64,000 bases of DNA. Source: Charina bottae (taxonomy: Eukaryota; Chordata; Lepidosauria; Squamata; Charinaidae). The position numbers and the translations under genes are program-made. The notes below the pieces were generated by a model. The model worked only from the letters and a program-made list of their open reading frames with translations, was not told the origin of the DNA and made no database searches. Position 1 is the stretch's first letter, and every line of letters starts with the position of its first letter. The DNA is taken from contig JALMGJ010000012.1 in assembly GCA_023362775.1 (NCBI GenBank), forward strand, positions 24,831,001 to 24,895,000, in the 5' to 3' direction. Below, piece after piece: positions 1-10,880 of the stretch.

Positions 1-18
1 ATAAAATTTAATAAATGC

Positions 19-41
19 AAAAAAAAAAAAAAAAAAAAAAA
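19..41. repeat. (A)23 homopolymer
   Basis: An uninterrupted run of 23 A lies directly before the 5'-truncated end of the first BovB fragment. It may be the poly-A tail of an older retrocopy or filler at the truncation junction. The left context is cut off by the window, so the source cannot be settled. Confidence 0.8.
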
Positions 42-1009
42 GAAGCAACAGTTAGAACCGGACATGGAACAACCGACTGGTTCAAAATTGGGAAAGGAGT
101 ATGACAAGGCTGTATATTATCACCCTGCTTATTTAACTTATATGCAGAGTACATCATGAGAAATGCCGGGCTGGATGAATCACAAGCCGAAGTTAAGATT
201 GCCGGGAGAAATATCAACAACCTCAGATATGCAGACGATACCACCCTAATGGCAGAAAGTGAAGAGGAACTAAAGAGCCTCTTGATGAGGGTGAAAGAGG
301 AGAGTGCAAAGCTGGCTTGAAACTCAACATTAAAAAAACTCAGATCATGGCATCTGGTCCCATCACTTCCTGGCAAATAGAAGGGGAAGAAATGGAAGCA
401 GGACAGATTTTATTTTCTTGGGTTCCAAGATCACCACAGACGGTGACTGCAGCCATGAAATTAAAAGACGCTTGCTCCTTGGGAGGAAAGCTATGGCAAA
501 CCTAGACAGCATATTAAAAAGCAGAGACATCACCTTGCCAACAAAGGTCCGTATAGTTAAAGCTATGGTTTTTCCAGTAGTAATGTATGGCTGTGAGAGT
601 TGGACCATAAGGAAGGCTGAGCGCCGAAGAATTGATGCTTTCGAACTGTGGTGCTGGAGAAGACTCTTGAGAGTCCCTTGGACTGCAAGGAGGTCAAACC
701 AGTCAATCCTAAAGGAAATCAACCCTGACTGCTCATTGGAAGGACAGATGCTGAAGCTGAAGCTCAAATACTTTGGCCACCTAATGCGAAGAGAGGACTC
801 ACTGGAAAAGACCCTGATGCTGGGAAAGACTGAAGGCAAAAGGAGAAGGGGACAGCAGAGGATGAGCTGGTTAGATAGCATCACCGATGTAACGAACATG
901 AATTTGAGTCAACTCCGGGAGACGGTGGAGGACAGGAAGGCCTGGCGTGCTGTGGTCCATGAGGTCACGAAGGGTCGGACACGACTAAACGACTGAACAA
1001 CAACAAAAA
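42..1009 (+). mobile_element. BovB (RTE) LINE, 3' part, lineage B
   Basis: This is a 5'-truncated BovB LINE holding the end of the reverse-transcriptase region (RYADDT frame near 225-245) and the whole C-terminal region. It ends in the usual BovB 3' end with the gagtcgg/acgactgaacaac-type motif, here changed to gggtcggacacgac. Single-base deletions near 310 and near 402 break the frame, so it is dead. The residues MNLSQLRETVEDRKAW mark it as lineage B, different from the LTLGELGV lineage at 4.2, 25.6 and 49.8 kb. BovB LINEs are RTE-clade retrotransposons known from squamates and ruminants. Confidence 0.93.
418..996 (+). pseudogene. BovB ORF2 C-terminal fragment
   Basis: This 192-codon open remnant of the BovB endonuclease-reverse transcriptase carries the conserved stretches FELWCWRRLLRVPWTARR and KLKLKYFGHLMRR, ending VTKGRTRLND. 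It lies downstream of the RT catalytic core and would have no enzyme activity alone. The ATG at 418 is incidental, because the true frame enters from upstream and is broken by two one-base deletions. Confidence 0.85.
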
Positions 1010-1899
1010 CCTTAAGGCTGCTTCCAAATGACAACTGTCCAACGTAGGGAGTTGGGAAGGGAGGAACTAAAATTGAGGGGCAGAACACGTGCTTTGCATG
1101 CCAAATATCCTGGGTGGCATCTGCAGCCACACTGGACAAATCAGTCACTTTTGCTTTCAGCCAGCAGGAAAGGGCCTACTTTTCATGCAGGATGTCCCAC
1201 CATTAATCCCAGCATCTCCAAATATGGCTGGAAAGGCTGCTCTAATCCCTGGAGATCAGTTGCTGATCGGGGAACGGGCCCATGCATTTTATAAACAATG
1301 GTTTGTTTTAAACGTGGTTTGCCAAGCAATCCATAGTGCCCTGGTTCCAATGCAAAGCTGAACCATAAGCTTATTGCTCCAGAACCCCAAGTACTTGGAT
1401 TTTCCCCCCCTCATTTTACTGCATGGAAGCACCTCTACATGCACTGGTAGAACTGCCCGTTTCAAATGGACAAGGCCCCTTCGCACACTGGAGGGCTCCA
1501 CGTTGCCATCCACAGGTCCTGCATCACCAACAGGTCTCTGCATTGTGGCCACTGGAATAAACTCCAAGCAAGTTTCTTTAAGAGGTAGATAACTTTGGGG
1601 GGATCCTTGCTTTATTTTTTTTTCATTGCTGGAAACATAGTGATGACATCATCAGAGGAGGCAGGGTCAAAATGCTTGCCCCTTTTCAGTTTGGGGGGAG
1701 CCTTGAATGGGAAAAGATGCAACAAGTCCTGTGTAAGCTTTGCACACCCATTTTCTGTCTTCCTATTTTAAAAAACCGACTGTGAATCATGCTCACCTTT
1801 TGCCACTGAACAGCAGAGGATAGGAGCCCCAAAATAATTGAACTTGATCCCCCTGTGAGTAAAGATTGCCATCCTTTGGGCAGTGTTGGGCTTCAGGGT
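1010..1899. other. Unassigned sequence
   Basis: No gene or known repeat is recognised here. Short frames on both strands (for example 1028-1361 and 1289-1567) overlap each other and show no recognisable motif. A minus-strand AATAAA is followed by a run of C near 1600. The stretch could belong to the same unit as the CCAAT cluster that follows, but nothing proves it. Confidence 0.5.
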
Positions 1900-2010
1900 T
1901 TAGTGACCATGGTCTAGACAACGGATTTCCTGAAATTTTGCCAGCAACTGTGGCTCTTCAGAGGCAAGGTGATCCACAGGTAACTGAGCAGGGACTGACT
2001 GGGTTCCTGT

Positions 2011-2214
2011 TTTTATAGCCAGGTAACCTGACTTCTGATTGGTCTTTAGCTGGGCTGGTTTACGATTGGGACAGGTTGGTAAGGGCTGGTGTCTGACTGG
2101 TTCTTTGTTTGTGCCCGATCCTGATTGGTTGTTTTGGTGGTATTGGTTCCTGATTGGTCCTTTGACCATGCCAGCTTCTGATTGGTCATTTTTGGAATCC
2201 TGATTCCTGATTGG
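2011..2214 (-). promoter_or_regulatory. Seven CCAAT boxes upstream of a TATA box
   Basis: On the plus strand ATTGG starts at 2038, 2065, 2124, 2142, 2153, 2181 and 2210. On the minus strand these are seven CCAAT boxes, mostly in the wider form ACCAATCAG, followed by TATAAAA (plus 2011-2017). CCAAT is the binding site of NF-Y, and multiple copies before a TATA box are typical of LTR and some cellular promoters. No LTR ends or downstream gene were found, so promoter function is inferred. Confidence 0.4.
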
Positions 2215-2280
2215 TTGATAGCAGCCGTGAAAGCCTACACCAGTATACAGTATTGCCATCTTTTGCCACAGTATATATAA

Positions 2281-2915
2281 ATAATATAAGATAACTATGA
2301 TAACTTGAATATACTGTAGCCAGAATGTGAAGCAATTTCAACCTCCTTGTCCATCTAGCTTGCAAAGAACAGGCAGTGGAGGCTATTCAGGAAATAACAA
2401 GAGCTGAATCTAATGTACTCAGGTAGTTTTTAAGGTAATGGCCAAAGAGTTCCCAATGATTTCCAAAATTGCTCTTCTTTTTCCAAAAGATGCATGCCTC
2501 TGTATGCGTTCATTTATGTGTGAGAGTGTAATATTGATAGGGTTGCTAAGTGACAACAATTCACTTGCTTGCTACACCATATAAAAGTTTGGGGGGGGGG
2601 TGCTAAACACATAAAGTAAGGAAATGAAGAGTTAGTGATATCATCAATCTTCTAGTGCTGCCTGAACAAAAATAAACACAACAGTCTTATCAAGTATGAA
2701 GGAATATATATTTCATCCCAATGCCACTTTAGCTCTGACCCAGAGGTTTCTCTGGCCTACTTTGTTTGCTCCTTTATTATTAGATAAGGAGGGGGGAGGC
2801 AAAGGTTTCATGTTTATTTATGCATTTTGTTGTTTGAGTTGGTTGTCCAAGCAAATTGAAATGGGAGTAACGGCACCCACCTAGTGTAAACAGCGGCCAT
2901 TTTAGCATTTTCCGG
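2281..2915. other. Unassigned AT-rich sequence
   Basis: This stretch holds AT-rich DNA with a run of G near 2591-2600. The small open frame at 2696-2884 has no recognisable motif. No repeat family is recognised before the LTR target duplication at 2916. Confidence 0.45.
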
Positions 2916-2920
2916 CAAGT

Positions 2921-3532
2921 TGTCATGGGGGGCTTGGATTCAGAGTCAAAAGATGAAGAAGAGCAGCCAGCTTCTGAAGCAGCCTTGGAGGATGAGCAGT
3001 CAGCTCTGGGGTCACCGGACGAACAGCAGGCAGGGGAGGTGGGGCCGGCCAGCGATCAGCGGGGACAGCTGCCGCTGCTCAGGGAAGATGAGGACTCGGA
3101 ATTGCCACCCCCTCCCAATGCGAGAGCCCGGAGAGCAGAACAGAGGAAGTCAGCGAGGTTACTCGCAAGGAAGCAGTCCCGCCATCCTAAATGAGCCCCA
3201 CCAGGGCTGCTCTTATTTAAGGAGAGCTACGAGCCCAAAACGGCTGTTGGAAACAATTGTTTGTTAACTCCGACTCTCTGCGCCTTGCCTTTTGGCTTTG
3301 AACCCGGACCGGCTGACCACCTCCCCAACGCTTTGGACTCCTGGACTGCCTGACCCTTCTTGCGCCTGCTCCCTGGACTTTGAACTCTTCCGTACGCAAG
3401 TTGCTGGCCTTGTGAGAACTTGGTTGCCTTTACGTGCGTGTCTGTGCACGTTGCTTTTGTTGCTGCTTGTTCTGAGTAAAAGTTTGCAACTGCCTCTTGT
3501 GTATTTGCGTGTGTCTGGCCTGAGACAGGACA
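2921..3532 (+). mobile_element. Solo LTR of a Gypsy-type retrotransposon
   Basis: The 612-bp unit begins TGTCATGG and ends CAGGACA. It is flanked on both sides by the same 5 bp, CAAGT (2916-2920 and 3533-3537), which is the size of an LTR-integrase duplication. The right half has a TATTTAA box near 3214-3220. No internal region or second LTR is present, so this is a solo LTR left by recombination between LTRs. Assignment to Gypsy rests on the 5-bp duplication and general resemblance; an endogenous retrovirus is the alternative. Confidence 0.7.
2925..3194 (+). CDS. Acidic 89-codon frame inside the LTR
   Basis: The frame lies at the very start of the LTR and is open across its left edge. It encodes an acidic, Glu/Ser/Ala-rich segment, then PPPPNARARR and a basic tail ending ARKQSRHPK. 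That composition looks coded rather than random. I infer that it is the end of the element's own polyprotein reading into the 3' LTR. It is not likely to be a host gene. No domain is recognised. Confidence 0.35.
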   Translation: MGGLDSESKDEEEQPASEAALEDEQSALGSPDEQQAGEVGPASDQRGQLPLLREDEDSELPPPPNARARRAEQRKSARLLARKQSRHPK

Positions 3533-3594
3533 CAAGTGGGCTTAATGCATAGTTTTAATTTTCCAGCAACATTTTAGAAGGCTAAGCTTCCTGA

Positions 3595-3912
3595 GAGGGG
3601 CGCGATGGCTCAGTGGTTAAGACGCCAGGCTTGTTGATCAGAAGATTGGCAGTTTGAGACCCGAGTGCCGCATGGCGGAATGAGCTCCCGCACTCGCCCC
3701 AGCTCTAGCCAACTTAGCAATTCAAAAGCATGCAAATGCAAGTAGATAAATAGGTACCACTTTGGTGGGATGGTAACAGAGTTCTGCGTGCATCATGCCG
3801 GCCACATGCCCGCGGAAGTGTCTTCGGACAGCGCTGGCTCTTCGGCTAAGAAACGGAGATGAGCACCGGCCCCTAGAGTCAGACACGACTGTGCAGGGGA
3901 AAACCTTTACCT
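3595..3912 (+). mobile_element. Sauria-type SINE, copy 1
   Basis: A tRNA-like head carries an A-box stretch (tggctcagtggttaag from 3606) and a weak B box (gtttgagac). A squamate body follows, then the BovB-like 3' motif agtcagacacgact and an ACCTTTACC tail. An imperfect 12-bp target duplication beginning TAAGCTTCC flanks it (3583-3594 and 3913-3924). The shared 3' end suggests mobilisation by BovB machinery. Confidence 0.8.
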
Positions 3913-3924
3913 TAAGCTTCCCGA

Positions 3925-4226
3925 AGCAAAAGAATTAATTAATTGGTCAAATATTAACAAATGACAGTCAAGTATTCAAAACATTGTGTTTTTTACAACC
4001 ATAACAAATTAGGGATGTGCAGCAACCACAGGATTCTGCTAATGTCTACATTAGTGCTTTTGTGAAATGGGAAGTGGATTAAATTTGGACCAGATAAAGG
4101 GTTGCCTGGATGAACTGATTACTATAGGAAAAACCACAAATAATCACAACACATATTTTAGAAAAAAAATAATGAAAGTAGATAAATTTTCATGAACAGC
4201 GGAAAATGTTACTTAAAGAATGTTGT
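3925..4226. other. Unassigned AT-rich sequence
   Basis: AT-rich spacer between two retroposon insertions. No feature is recognised. Confidence 0.5.
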
Positions 4227-4238
4227 ACCATTATGGAT

Positions 4239-4915
4239 CAAAAAAACCAAGATTATGTCAATGAGCTTGATTGATAACTGGCAGATAGAGGGAGAAAAAG
4301 TGGAGGCAGTGACAGACTTTGTATTTCTAGGCGCAAAGATTACTGCAGACGCTGACTGCAGCCAGGAAATCAGAAGACGTTTACTTCTTGGGTGGAGAGC
4401 AATGACAAATCTCGATAAAATAGTTAAGAGCAGAGACATCACACTGACAACAAAGGTCCGCATAGTTAAAGCAATGGTATTCCCCATAGTAACCTATGGC
4501 TGTGAGAGCTGGACCATAAGGAAGGCTGAGCGAAGGAAGATAGATGCTTTTGAACTGTGGTGCTGGAGGAAAATTCTGAGAGTGCCTTGGACTGCAAGAA
4601 GATCAAACCAGTCCATACTCCAGGAAATAAAGCCAGACTGCTCACTTGAGGGAATGATATTAAAGGCAAAACTGAAGTACTTTGGCCACATAATGAGAAG
4701 ACAGGATACCCTGGAGAAGAAGCTGATGCTAGGGAAAGTGGAAGGCAAAAGGAAGAGGGGCCGACCAAGGGCAAGATGGATGGATGATATTCTGGAGGTG
4801 ATGGACTTGACCTTGGGGGAGGAGCTGGGGGTGGCGACGGCCGACAGGAAGCTCTGGCGTGGGCTGGTCCATGAAGTCACGAAGAGTTGGAAGTGACTGA
4901 ACAAATAAACAACAA
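4239..4915 (+). mobile_element. BovB LINE, 5'-truncated, lineage A
   Basis: This 677-bp insertion has a clean 12-bp target duplication, ACCATTATGGAT, at 4227-4238 and 4916-4927. The 3' end is the standard BovB end, ..aagtgactgaacaaataaacaacaa. The frame from about 4242 to 4896 is open with lineage-A residues (LTLGEELGVATADRKLW), including one extra Glu codon. Only the C-terminal part downstream of the RT core is present, so it is inactive. The good duplication and open frame suggest a fairly young insertion. Confidence 0.93.
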
Positions 4916-4927
4916 ACCATTATGGAT

Positions 4928-5683
4928 AAATATATGCAAAGGTTTATGGGTTAGATTTCTTTAAAGTGTGCTTCATAACTAGAAAAGTCACAACAATTAA
5001 TTGCTTTTGAAGAGAATTAGATGACATTTGTAGGCATAATTAGCCTTTTATGAAAATGTATCCTCTTTCAGACAGAAAGAGATGCAGAGGTTTCTGTGTA
5101 TAACCAAGTGTTATATTTGAACCAATTTGAACCAATTTGAAGTAGTTGGCAACTAAAGTTTAACTATGCAAGTAGTAGAAACCTGGAAACATTTTATGAA
5201 GAAACCTGGAGATTTAATTTGAGATTGTCTGCATGCAAAACATCTACCTGTACAGGTGAATTGGCCATTATAGAGTTGGAGAACAAGAAAGTTTACATCC
5301 TTATCTCCTTTTAATTACCCTTTAAATGCTAGTTTCCTGGGATGGGGGGCAGAGGGGCTGACTTAAAAAAAATGAAAATAATGAAACAGTTTAGACTGTT
5401 GGCAATTGAATTCTATTATGCCCCTCCCTGCATATGTGGAATACATGGGTATACATGAGAAGGGGGAAAGTAGAGCTTAATAAGAGATATAAAACTAATG
5501 TTATTCAATATGGTTCTGGCCATTAAGAGTAATATCCTGAGACTCAGGAATGTGGGACAGAGGAAGAAGCTCATTGCTTTGTTCAACAGGATTGGCTAAG
5601 TAACAATAGCTTGAATGATAGCTATCTCTTAAAAAGGCGTAGAAGAAGCCAATAAGGTTGACAGTCCAGAAAAGAGAAGCATT
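4928..5683. other. Unassigned sequence
   Basis: AT-rich DNA with no gene or repeat recognised. A small direct repeat of gaaccaattt occurs near 5117-5138. Confidence 0.45.
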
Positions 5684-5800
5684 CCATAGACCAGCCTTTC
5701 TCAACCTTTGGACCCTGGAGGAACCCTTGGGATATTTTCAGGCCTCGGGGAACCCCTGCACATTCAGGCTCAAATATAGTCCAGAAGATACAAAATTATT

Positions 5801-6618
5801 TATTTATTTTTATTTATTTAAATTTATATAACCGCCCATCTCCCCCAACGGGGGACTCTGGGCAGTTTACAATAAAAAGATTAAAATACAATATAAATAA
5901 ATATGACATCATAAATATAAATATAAATATAAAATCCAGTCTGGCGAATTAATCTTAAACAATAAGGAGGGTATTATGATACTAACCACCCCCAGGAGGA
6001 GCTATTACCTTTTCCCTCCCACGCTAGGTGGCAGAACCAGGTTTTCAGATTTTTCCAGAAGGCCGGGCGGGAGGAAATCCACCTCAACTCTGGGGGCAAG
6101 ATATTCCAAAGGGCGGACACCGTTGCAGAGAAGGCCCGCCTCCTGGACCCTGTTAGATGGAATTCTTTTATTGATGGGGTCTGTAGCAAGCCCTCTCTGC
6201 ATGATCGGGTGGGGCGGGTCAATGTTATGGGGATAAGACGGTCCCTCAGGTATCCTGGTCCCATGCCATGTAGGACTTTAAAGGTAATAACCAACACCTT
6301 GAATTGGACCCGGAAGCAAACTGGCACCCAGTGTAGCTCGCGGAGCAAAGGTGTTATGTGTGCTGATCTTGGTGCACCTAAGATTGCCTGCGCGGCTGCA
6401 TTCTGTACCAGCTGTAGCTTCCAGATATTCTTCAAGGGTAGCCCCATGTAGAGCACATTGCAATAGTCTATATGAGAGATGACAAGGGCATGAGTGACCG
6501 TTCGGAGGGCATCGCGGTCCAGGAATGGGCGTAACTGACGCACAAGACGAAGGCTATCCTCCTAGCCACGACTGCCACCTGTTCTTTGAGCAGGAGTTGT
6601 GAGTGCAGAAGGACCCCC
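5801..6618 (-). mobile_element. L2-like LINE 3' portion nested in hAT
   Basis: Read on the minus strand, this gives the C-terminal part of a LINE reverse transcriptase followed by a 3' UTR ending in accgcccatctccc-type tail sequence and an (AAAT)n tail. The insertion sits between AAATTATT copies at 5793-5800 and 6619-6626. The clade is judged from motifs of the kind SHIDYCNVLYMGLP and LRELHWVPV, which fit L2; a related CR1/L3-group LINE is possible. It is 5'-truncated. Confidence 0.75.
5974..6543 (-). pseudogene. L2-like reverse transcriptase C-terminal fragment
   Basis: This 189-codon open frame carries the LINE C-terminal motifs DYCNVLYMGLP, LVQNAAAQAIL and LRELHWVPVCFRVQFK. The catalytic core is absent. 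It has an unusually long open frame for an old LINE tail but cannot make an active enzyme. Confidence 0.75.
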
Positions 6619-6833
6619 AAATTATTACATTGTTTCATAGGTAGACCTGTATAGATGCATTAACAGTGTTCTTAAACTAAACATAAAGAATGAAACTTAC
6701 CTCTTTAAGGTGAAGTTGCCCGAATTTGAAATAATTTTTTAAAATATATTCTGATCTCCCAGGGAACCCTTAGTGACCTCTCATGGAACCCTAGGGATCC
6801 ACGGAGCCCTGGTTGAGAAACCCTGCCATAGAC

Positions 6834-7288
6834 TGTAGCAGAATAACCTACAAGGTACCTATGTGATTTGTAGCTTGCATAAGTCTGCAAGGATAACAGT
6901 ACAACAGAAGGTAAACTAAAAGTGGAGGATTGATTTTTTTAGGCACCTGGATTACCAAGACAGCCAGGGCCATTTGAAGGGGCTCTTGGCTTTCAGTAGG
7001 CTAGCATAGATGACCCTTGGTTCAACTCTTCTCTAACAGTTTCAGACTGGTCTGTAAATCCTGGTTACTGGATTGTCTGTAGGCTTCCATGTTTTTCACT
7101 TCCCTTTCATGGGTAGATGCAGACATGGTTTAGAAACTATTCATTTATTTTAGGGAGTAAAAACTGCCTATAAAGCCAGAAAATAAATATAAATCCACAT
7201 ACATGAAGAGGCTTCTGTTGCATAAGGAGCTTCACTTGTTCACAGTATAGAGATCCAAGAGGAAAAAGGATTTGAGATGCCCCTTTGC
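6834..7288. other. Unassigned sequence
   Basis: No gene or repeat is recognised between the hAT target duplication and the microsatellite. Confidence 0.45.
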
Positions 7289-7441
<153 letters not shown>

Positions 7442-9888
7442 CACTTTGATGGATAGATGGCCTATGTTTATGCTGATGTTGCATCCATCCATCCATGCAT
7501 CAAATTGTTATTCCTTTGTTTTTCCAGGAGTGGATCTGGGATCATTCCTGATCTTGCATGAAATGACTCTGCTACAGTAGATGCAAAGGCAGGTCGCCAG
7601 CTTCTGTCACACTCCAGCACAAGCAAGAAATGGAATCAAAGACGGAGCTATACGCAAGAAGAATTGAGAGTGTGCTCACTTTTCAATCAATCCCTCTCTT
7701 TCTAACGTGTAGTTTGATTGCTGTTGCTAATGCAGTTGAAGTGGCAACAAGAAGGAGGAATCTGAAGTCTTAAAGAAGTGTAAGATTTGTAACAGAAAAT
7801 AATCTTGATGGAAAGAAGGACCTCCAGGGAGTGACTTCCAAGGCATAAAGCAGTCCAATGAATACCAAGCATGTGCCCTGACATAGAAGGCTCCACAAGA
7901 GAGACAGCAGGAGTGGAATGGAGTGTCATCAAGGACAACTTAGCTGACAGGCTGGAACAAGAGCATTCCACAGGGCCACAATTTGCTCAAATTTGCAATG
8001 TTGCAGGCAACATTAGAGAGGGGAAGAATACATGTGCTGTGTTGCGCTCCTGGAGCTGGAATGAATATAATTCTAAGAAACAAAACCCTACAGAGAAGTA
8101 AGTATATTCAGACATGTCCCCTGAATCCAGAGGTTTTCTCAAAATGACAGTCTATGCATGGTGATGTCGCAACCCAAATGTTGACCCTCGCATCTGTGTG
8201 TGATGCATCATGAAGGATGTGCAAAAAGGCTCGTGTTTGTGCTGCAAGGTCCCCATGCACGTTTTCTCATTTGTCCCCATTACACACAAACCCTGACCCA
8301 CAACGATTCCTATGGATATTTTTATGACTTTTCAATGGACTTAATAGTCACTCTGAATTGAACATGGCACTCTATGACATAGCAAAATGGAATCTGATGA
8401 AGGATTCTTCTACTACAGAAGTCATTTTATTCCAAGGAACTGACATTCAGAAATTTAAAATAACACTTATGCATCCTTTGATGGTAAAACAATGGTCTAG
8501 GTGAGTATAATTTATTTGTGTCAAGATCAAAGACCTGGTTTCACAGACATGCTTATTTTTGGAAAGTTGATAAATTATTAGAGGCAGACTAGTGAGTGCA
8601 AATGAGCCTCTGGATGTCAAACACAGAATTAATATATTCCTGCAAATTAATTTTTTTTTCCAATTCTTCTCCAAATGCTTTCTTAAAAAGAGAAAGTTTC
8701 CATGAGTACTCAGATGGTGGGTCTGCATACAGGAAACACTACTATGGGAAATCCGAATGCCTTTAATGAGATCCTGAGTTCCATCCAACAAAATCTAAAC
8801 ATGATCTGATCACCAAAAGAGTTTTCATGTTTTTAGAAAAGAGTTTTCAGAGAAAGCAATTGATTCACCATTTATTTGCTAATATGTACATTTCAGACCC
8901 TTATTTTGTAATCAGGGCCTCTGGTATAGGACAGTGTGGAATTCACTGGGGGTTGACCAGTTGGTCTGTCTCAGCCTAACTTATTTAACACTTGGAGAAA
9001 AGGTAGAATTATTTATTATGTAAGGTATAAATAATGCATTATTGTTTGTTGTGTACAGCATCCTGAGATCTTTTAAAAGAAAGGGTTATATTCAGAAGAA
9101 GAAGAATTGGGAGAATTCCGAAGTTCAGCATGACCCATTTTTACTTCAGAGAACTGATTCAGTCCTTCTGCTCATAGATGGGAAAACACAAATCAGTTGT
9201 AACTTTTATTTACCAGGAAAGAGATCTCTAAATCCATGTCAATATGTAACAACCCATGCATGCCAAGTCTTCCAACTCAGCTGTCTTCATAAACTGTCTT
9301 CACTGCATTACTGGATTGCCAATACAGTGCCATGGTTGAGGGAAGAATTTAAAAGAAATCTGCCCAGATTTCAGCGAGTGAAATGCCAATAATCCAGCAA
9401 AATAGGCTACATCATGTATAATACAGAATGGCAATCTGTCATTCTCCATGTTAAAAATTCACATAAAGAGCAAAGATCTGGAAATGACATATCCAAACAA
9501 TAGTATGCATTTGGGAAAGTTCTGGACATAAAAAAAAATATACTAAGATTATTTGCATTTCTTAAAAAGTTGCAGTTTGAAAAAGCATGTAGCAGGGCTG
9601 GTAGCATATTTAAGAAGTACGTTTGGGGGGCAATTGCAGTAAAAAAAAGTATTATAGTGAAAGCTGTGCAGAAACCTCAGTGTACAGTATTAGTGAAAAT
9701 TGTGAATAATGACACTTAAGCACAGCCTTCTCTGTGATGACCTCAAAGAACAGAGCTGGATGCATTTCTTCAAAATATGGTGTACAAAATCACAATTGTC
9801 TATATGCAAAGAAACTTAGATCAGGGTTAACTCTTTCTTTTTTCCTTTTTAATTGGCAACCCCACCCCCTACCCCCCACTGGCAGGGA
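7442..9888. other. Unassigned single-copy-looking sequence
   Basis: About 2.4 kb without any recognised repeat or gene. Frames at 7702-7971, 8447-8791 and 9042-9392 show no known motif and lie in AT-rich context. It may be intergenic or intronic unique DNA. Confidence 0.45.
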
Positions 9889-10018
9889 CTAGTGAGGTAT
9901 GATTTCGACAATGTTTCCAAGAACGATGAGGCTGTTAGCTGCATGATGAAGTCTGACCTGGTTAGTTTTGATGATATGAGGTTCTTCAAATGCACTCTGC
10001 CCTATTGATTTCATGTGT
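9889..10018 (-). other. Exon-like open frame, unidentified
   Basis: On the minus strand a TTTTCAG acceptor-like site (ending at 10019) is followed by an open 43-codon frame that includes FEEPHIIKTNQVRLHHAA and SLIVLGNIVEIIPH and ends at a TAG (9889-9891). The peptide looks protein-like, with hydrophobic and charged residues in balance, but I do not recognise the family. A chance frame of this length is possible. If real, it would be a terminal exon or a processed remnant. Confidence 0.2.
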
Positions 10019-10647
10019 CTGAAAACCCAGCCTCATTTATTATGGTTTGATTTAAGCAGATAGAGCACGCCTGAAAGATCGCTCATTTTTATCTGTTTCA
10101 AGCAAACAGCCCTCCCCCCCCCCCCCCGATTCCATTACTACCATTTCCAAATCAATGCTAGTTTGCTCTTCCTTCTTTCCGCTCTCATGAGGATTGGGCA
10201 GATCAATAATCCTTTTTCTGCACCCAGTTTGTGCAGCGTTACATAAAAACCGGTACGAAACAAAAGGTGGAAAGACTTGAGGGCTTTTCCCTTCCCTTGA
10301 AATCGGTAAGTTAAACCTTCAGAAATGTCACATTTCAGTGATTCATGGAATTCCTTTGAAAAAGAGCTGAAGGGGATATTTTTCTCCCTGCGCTGAATAG
10401 CAAAACATTTAAATGTTATCATCCCAGCCAAATTGTGAAGGGCATTCCAAAAGATAAGTTGAATATGAAGTGGACAGGGAGGGTAAATTCCTCTAAGCAA
10501 TTCCTCTCATTTCATCAGATTTCAGAGCAACTGTGGCTACATGGCAAGTGACTCCTTCCTGTTTAGCATGATGTGTGGTTCAACCACCTTGCAATTCAGA
10601 TGTTAGACAACAAATTAAGGGCCTGGAAAGAGTGGGGAAATTACTAG
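10019..10647. other. Unassigned sequence with a C run
   Basis: Contains a run of 14 C at 10114-10127. The minus-strand frame 10138-10500 has no recognisable motif. No repeat family is recognised. Confidence 0.45.
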
Positions 10648-10880
10648 TTATTCATTTTTATTTAATCTAATTGATAGGCTGCCCAACACTCCAAACGACT
10701 CTGGGTGACTTACAACTAAAAGCCAACTTATTAAAAGAAAAATACAACAGAACATAAGAATGAAGTACAAAGAGCGAAACCAAAACAAAACTAAAAGGGG
10801 GCCCCATAACAGCCCTGTCCCCAAGACCTGGGAGAACAACCACGTCTTCAACAATTTCCTGAATGACATAAGGATGGGAG
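10648..10880 (-). mobile_element. L2-like LINE 3' end
   Basis: On the minus strand it ends in a sequence related to the gactctgggtgacttacaa tail seen at 5.85 and 16.0 kb. The body includes the phrase ccacgtcttcaacaatttcct, which recurs in L2-like 3' regions. It is degraded and 5'-truncated, with unclear limits. Confidence 0.55.

Larger units (their letters stand above)
5692..6825. mobile_element. hAT element split by an L2-like LINE
   Basis: The outer ends are inverted repeats (cagcctttctcaacc / ggttgagaaaccctg). A perfect 8-bp duplication, CCATAGAC, flanks them at 5684-5691 and 6826-6833, which is the hAT signature. Once the inner LINE (5801-6618) is removed, the two halves match the copies at 11652-11959 and 44037-44543. 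No transposase is encoded, so this is a non-autonomous element older than the LINE inside it. Confidence 0.85.

Noticed and set aside
418..996. Host gene resembling craniofacial-type or endonuclease-RT annotated proteins
   Set aside because: The frame is a BovB ORF2 fragment with standard LINE ends; such database names are mislabelled LINE copies.
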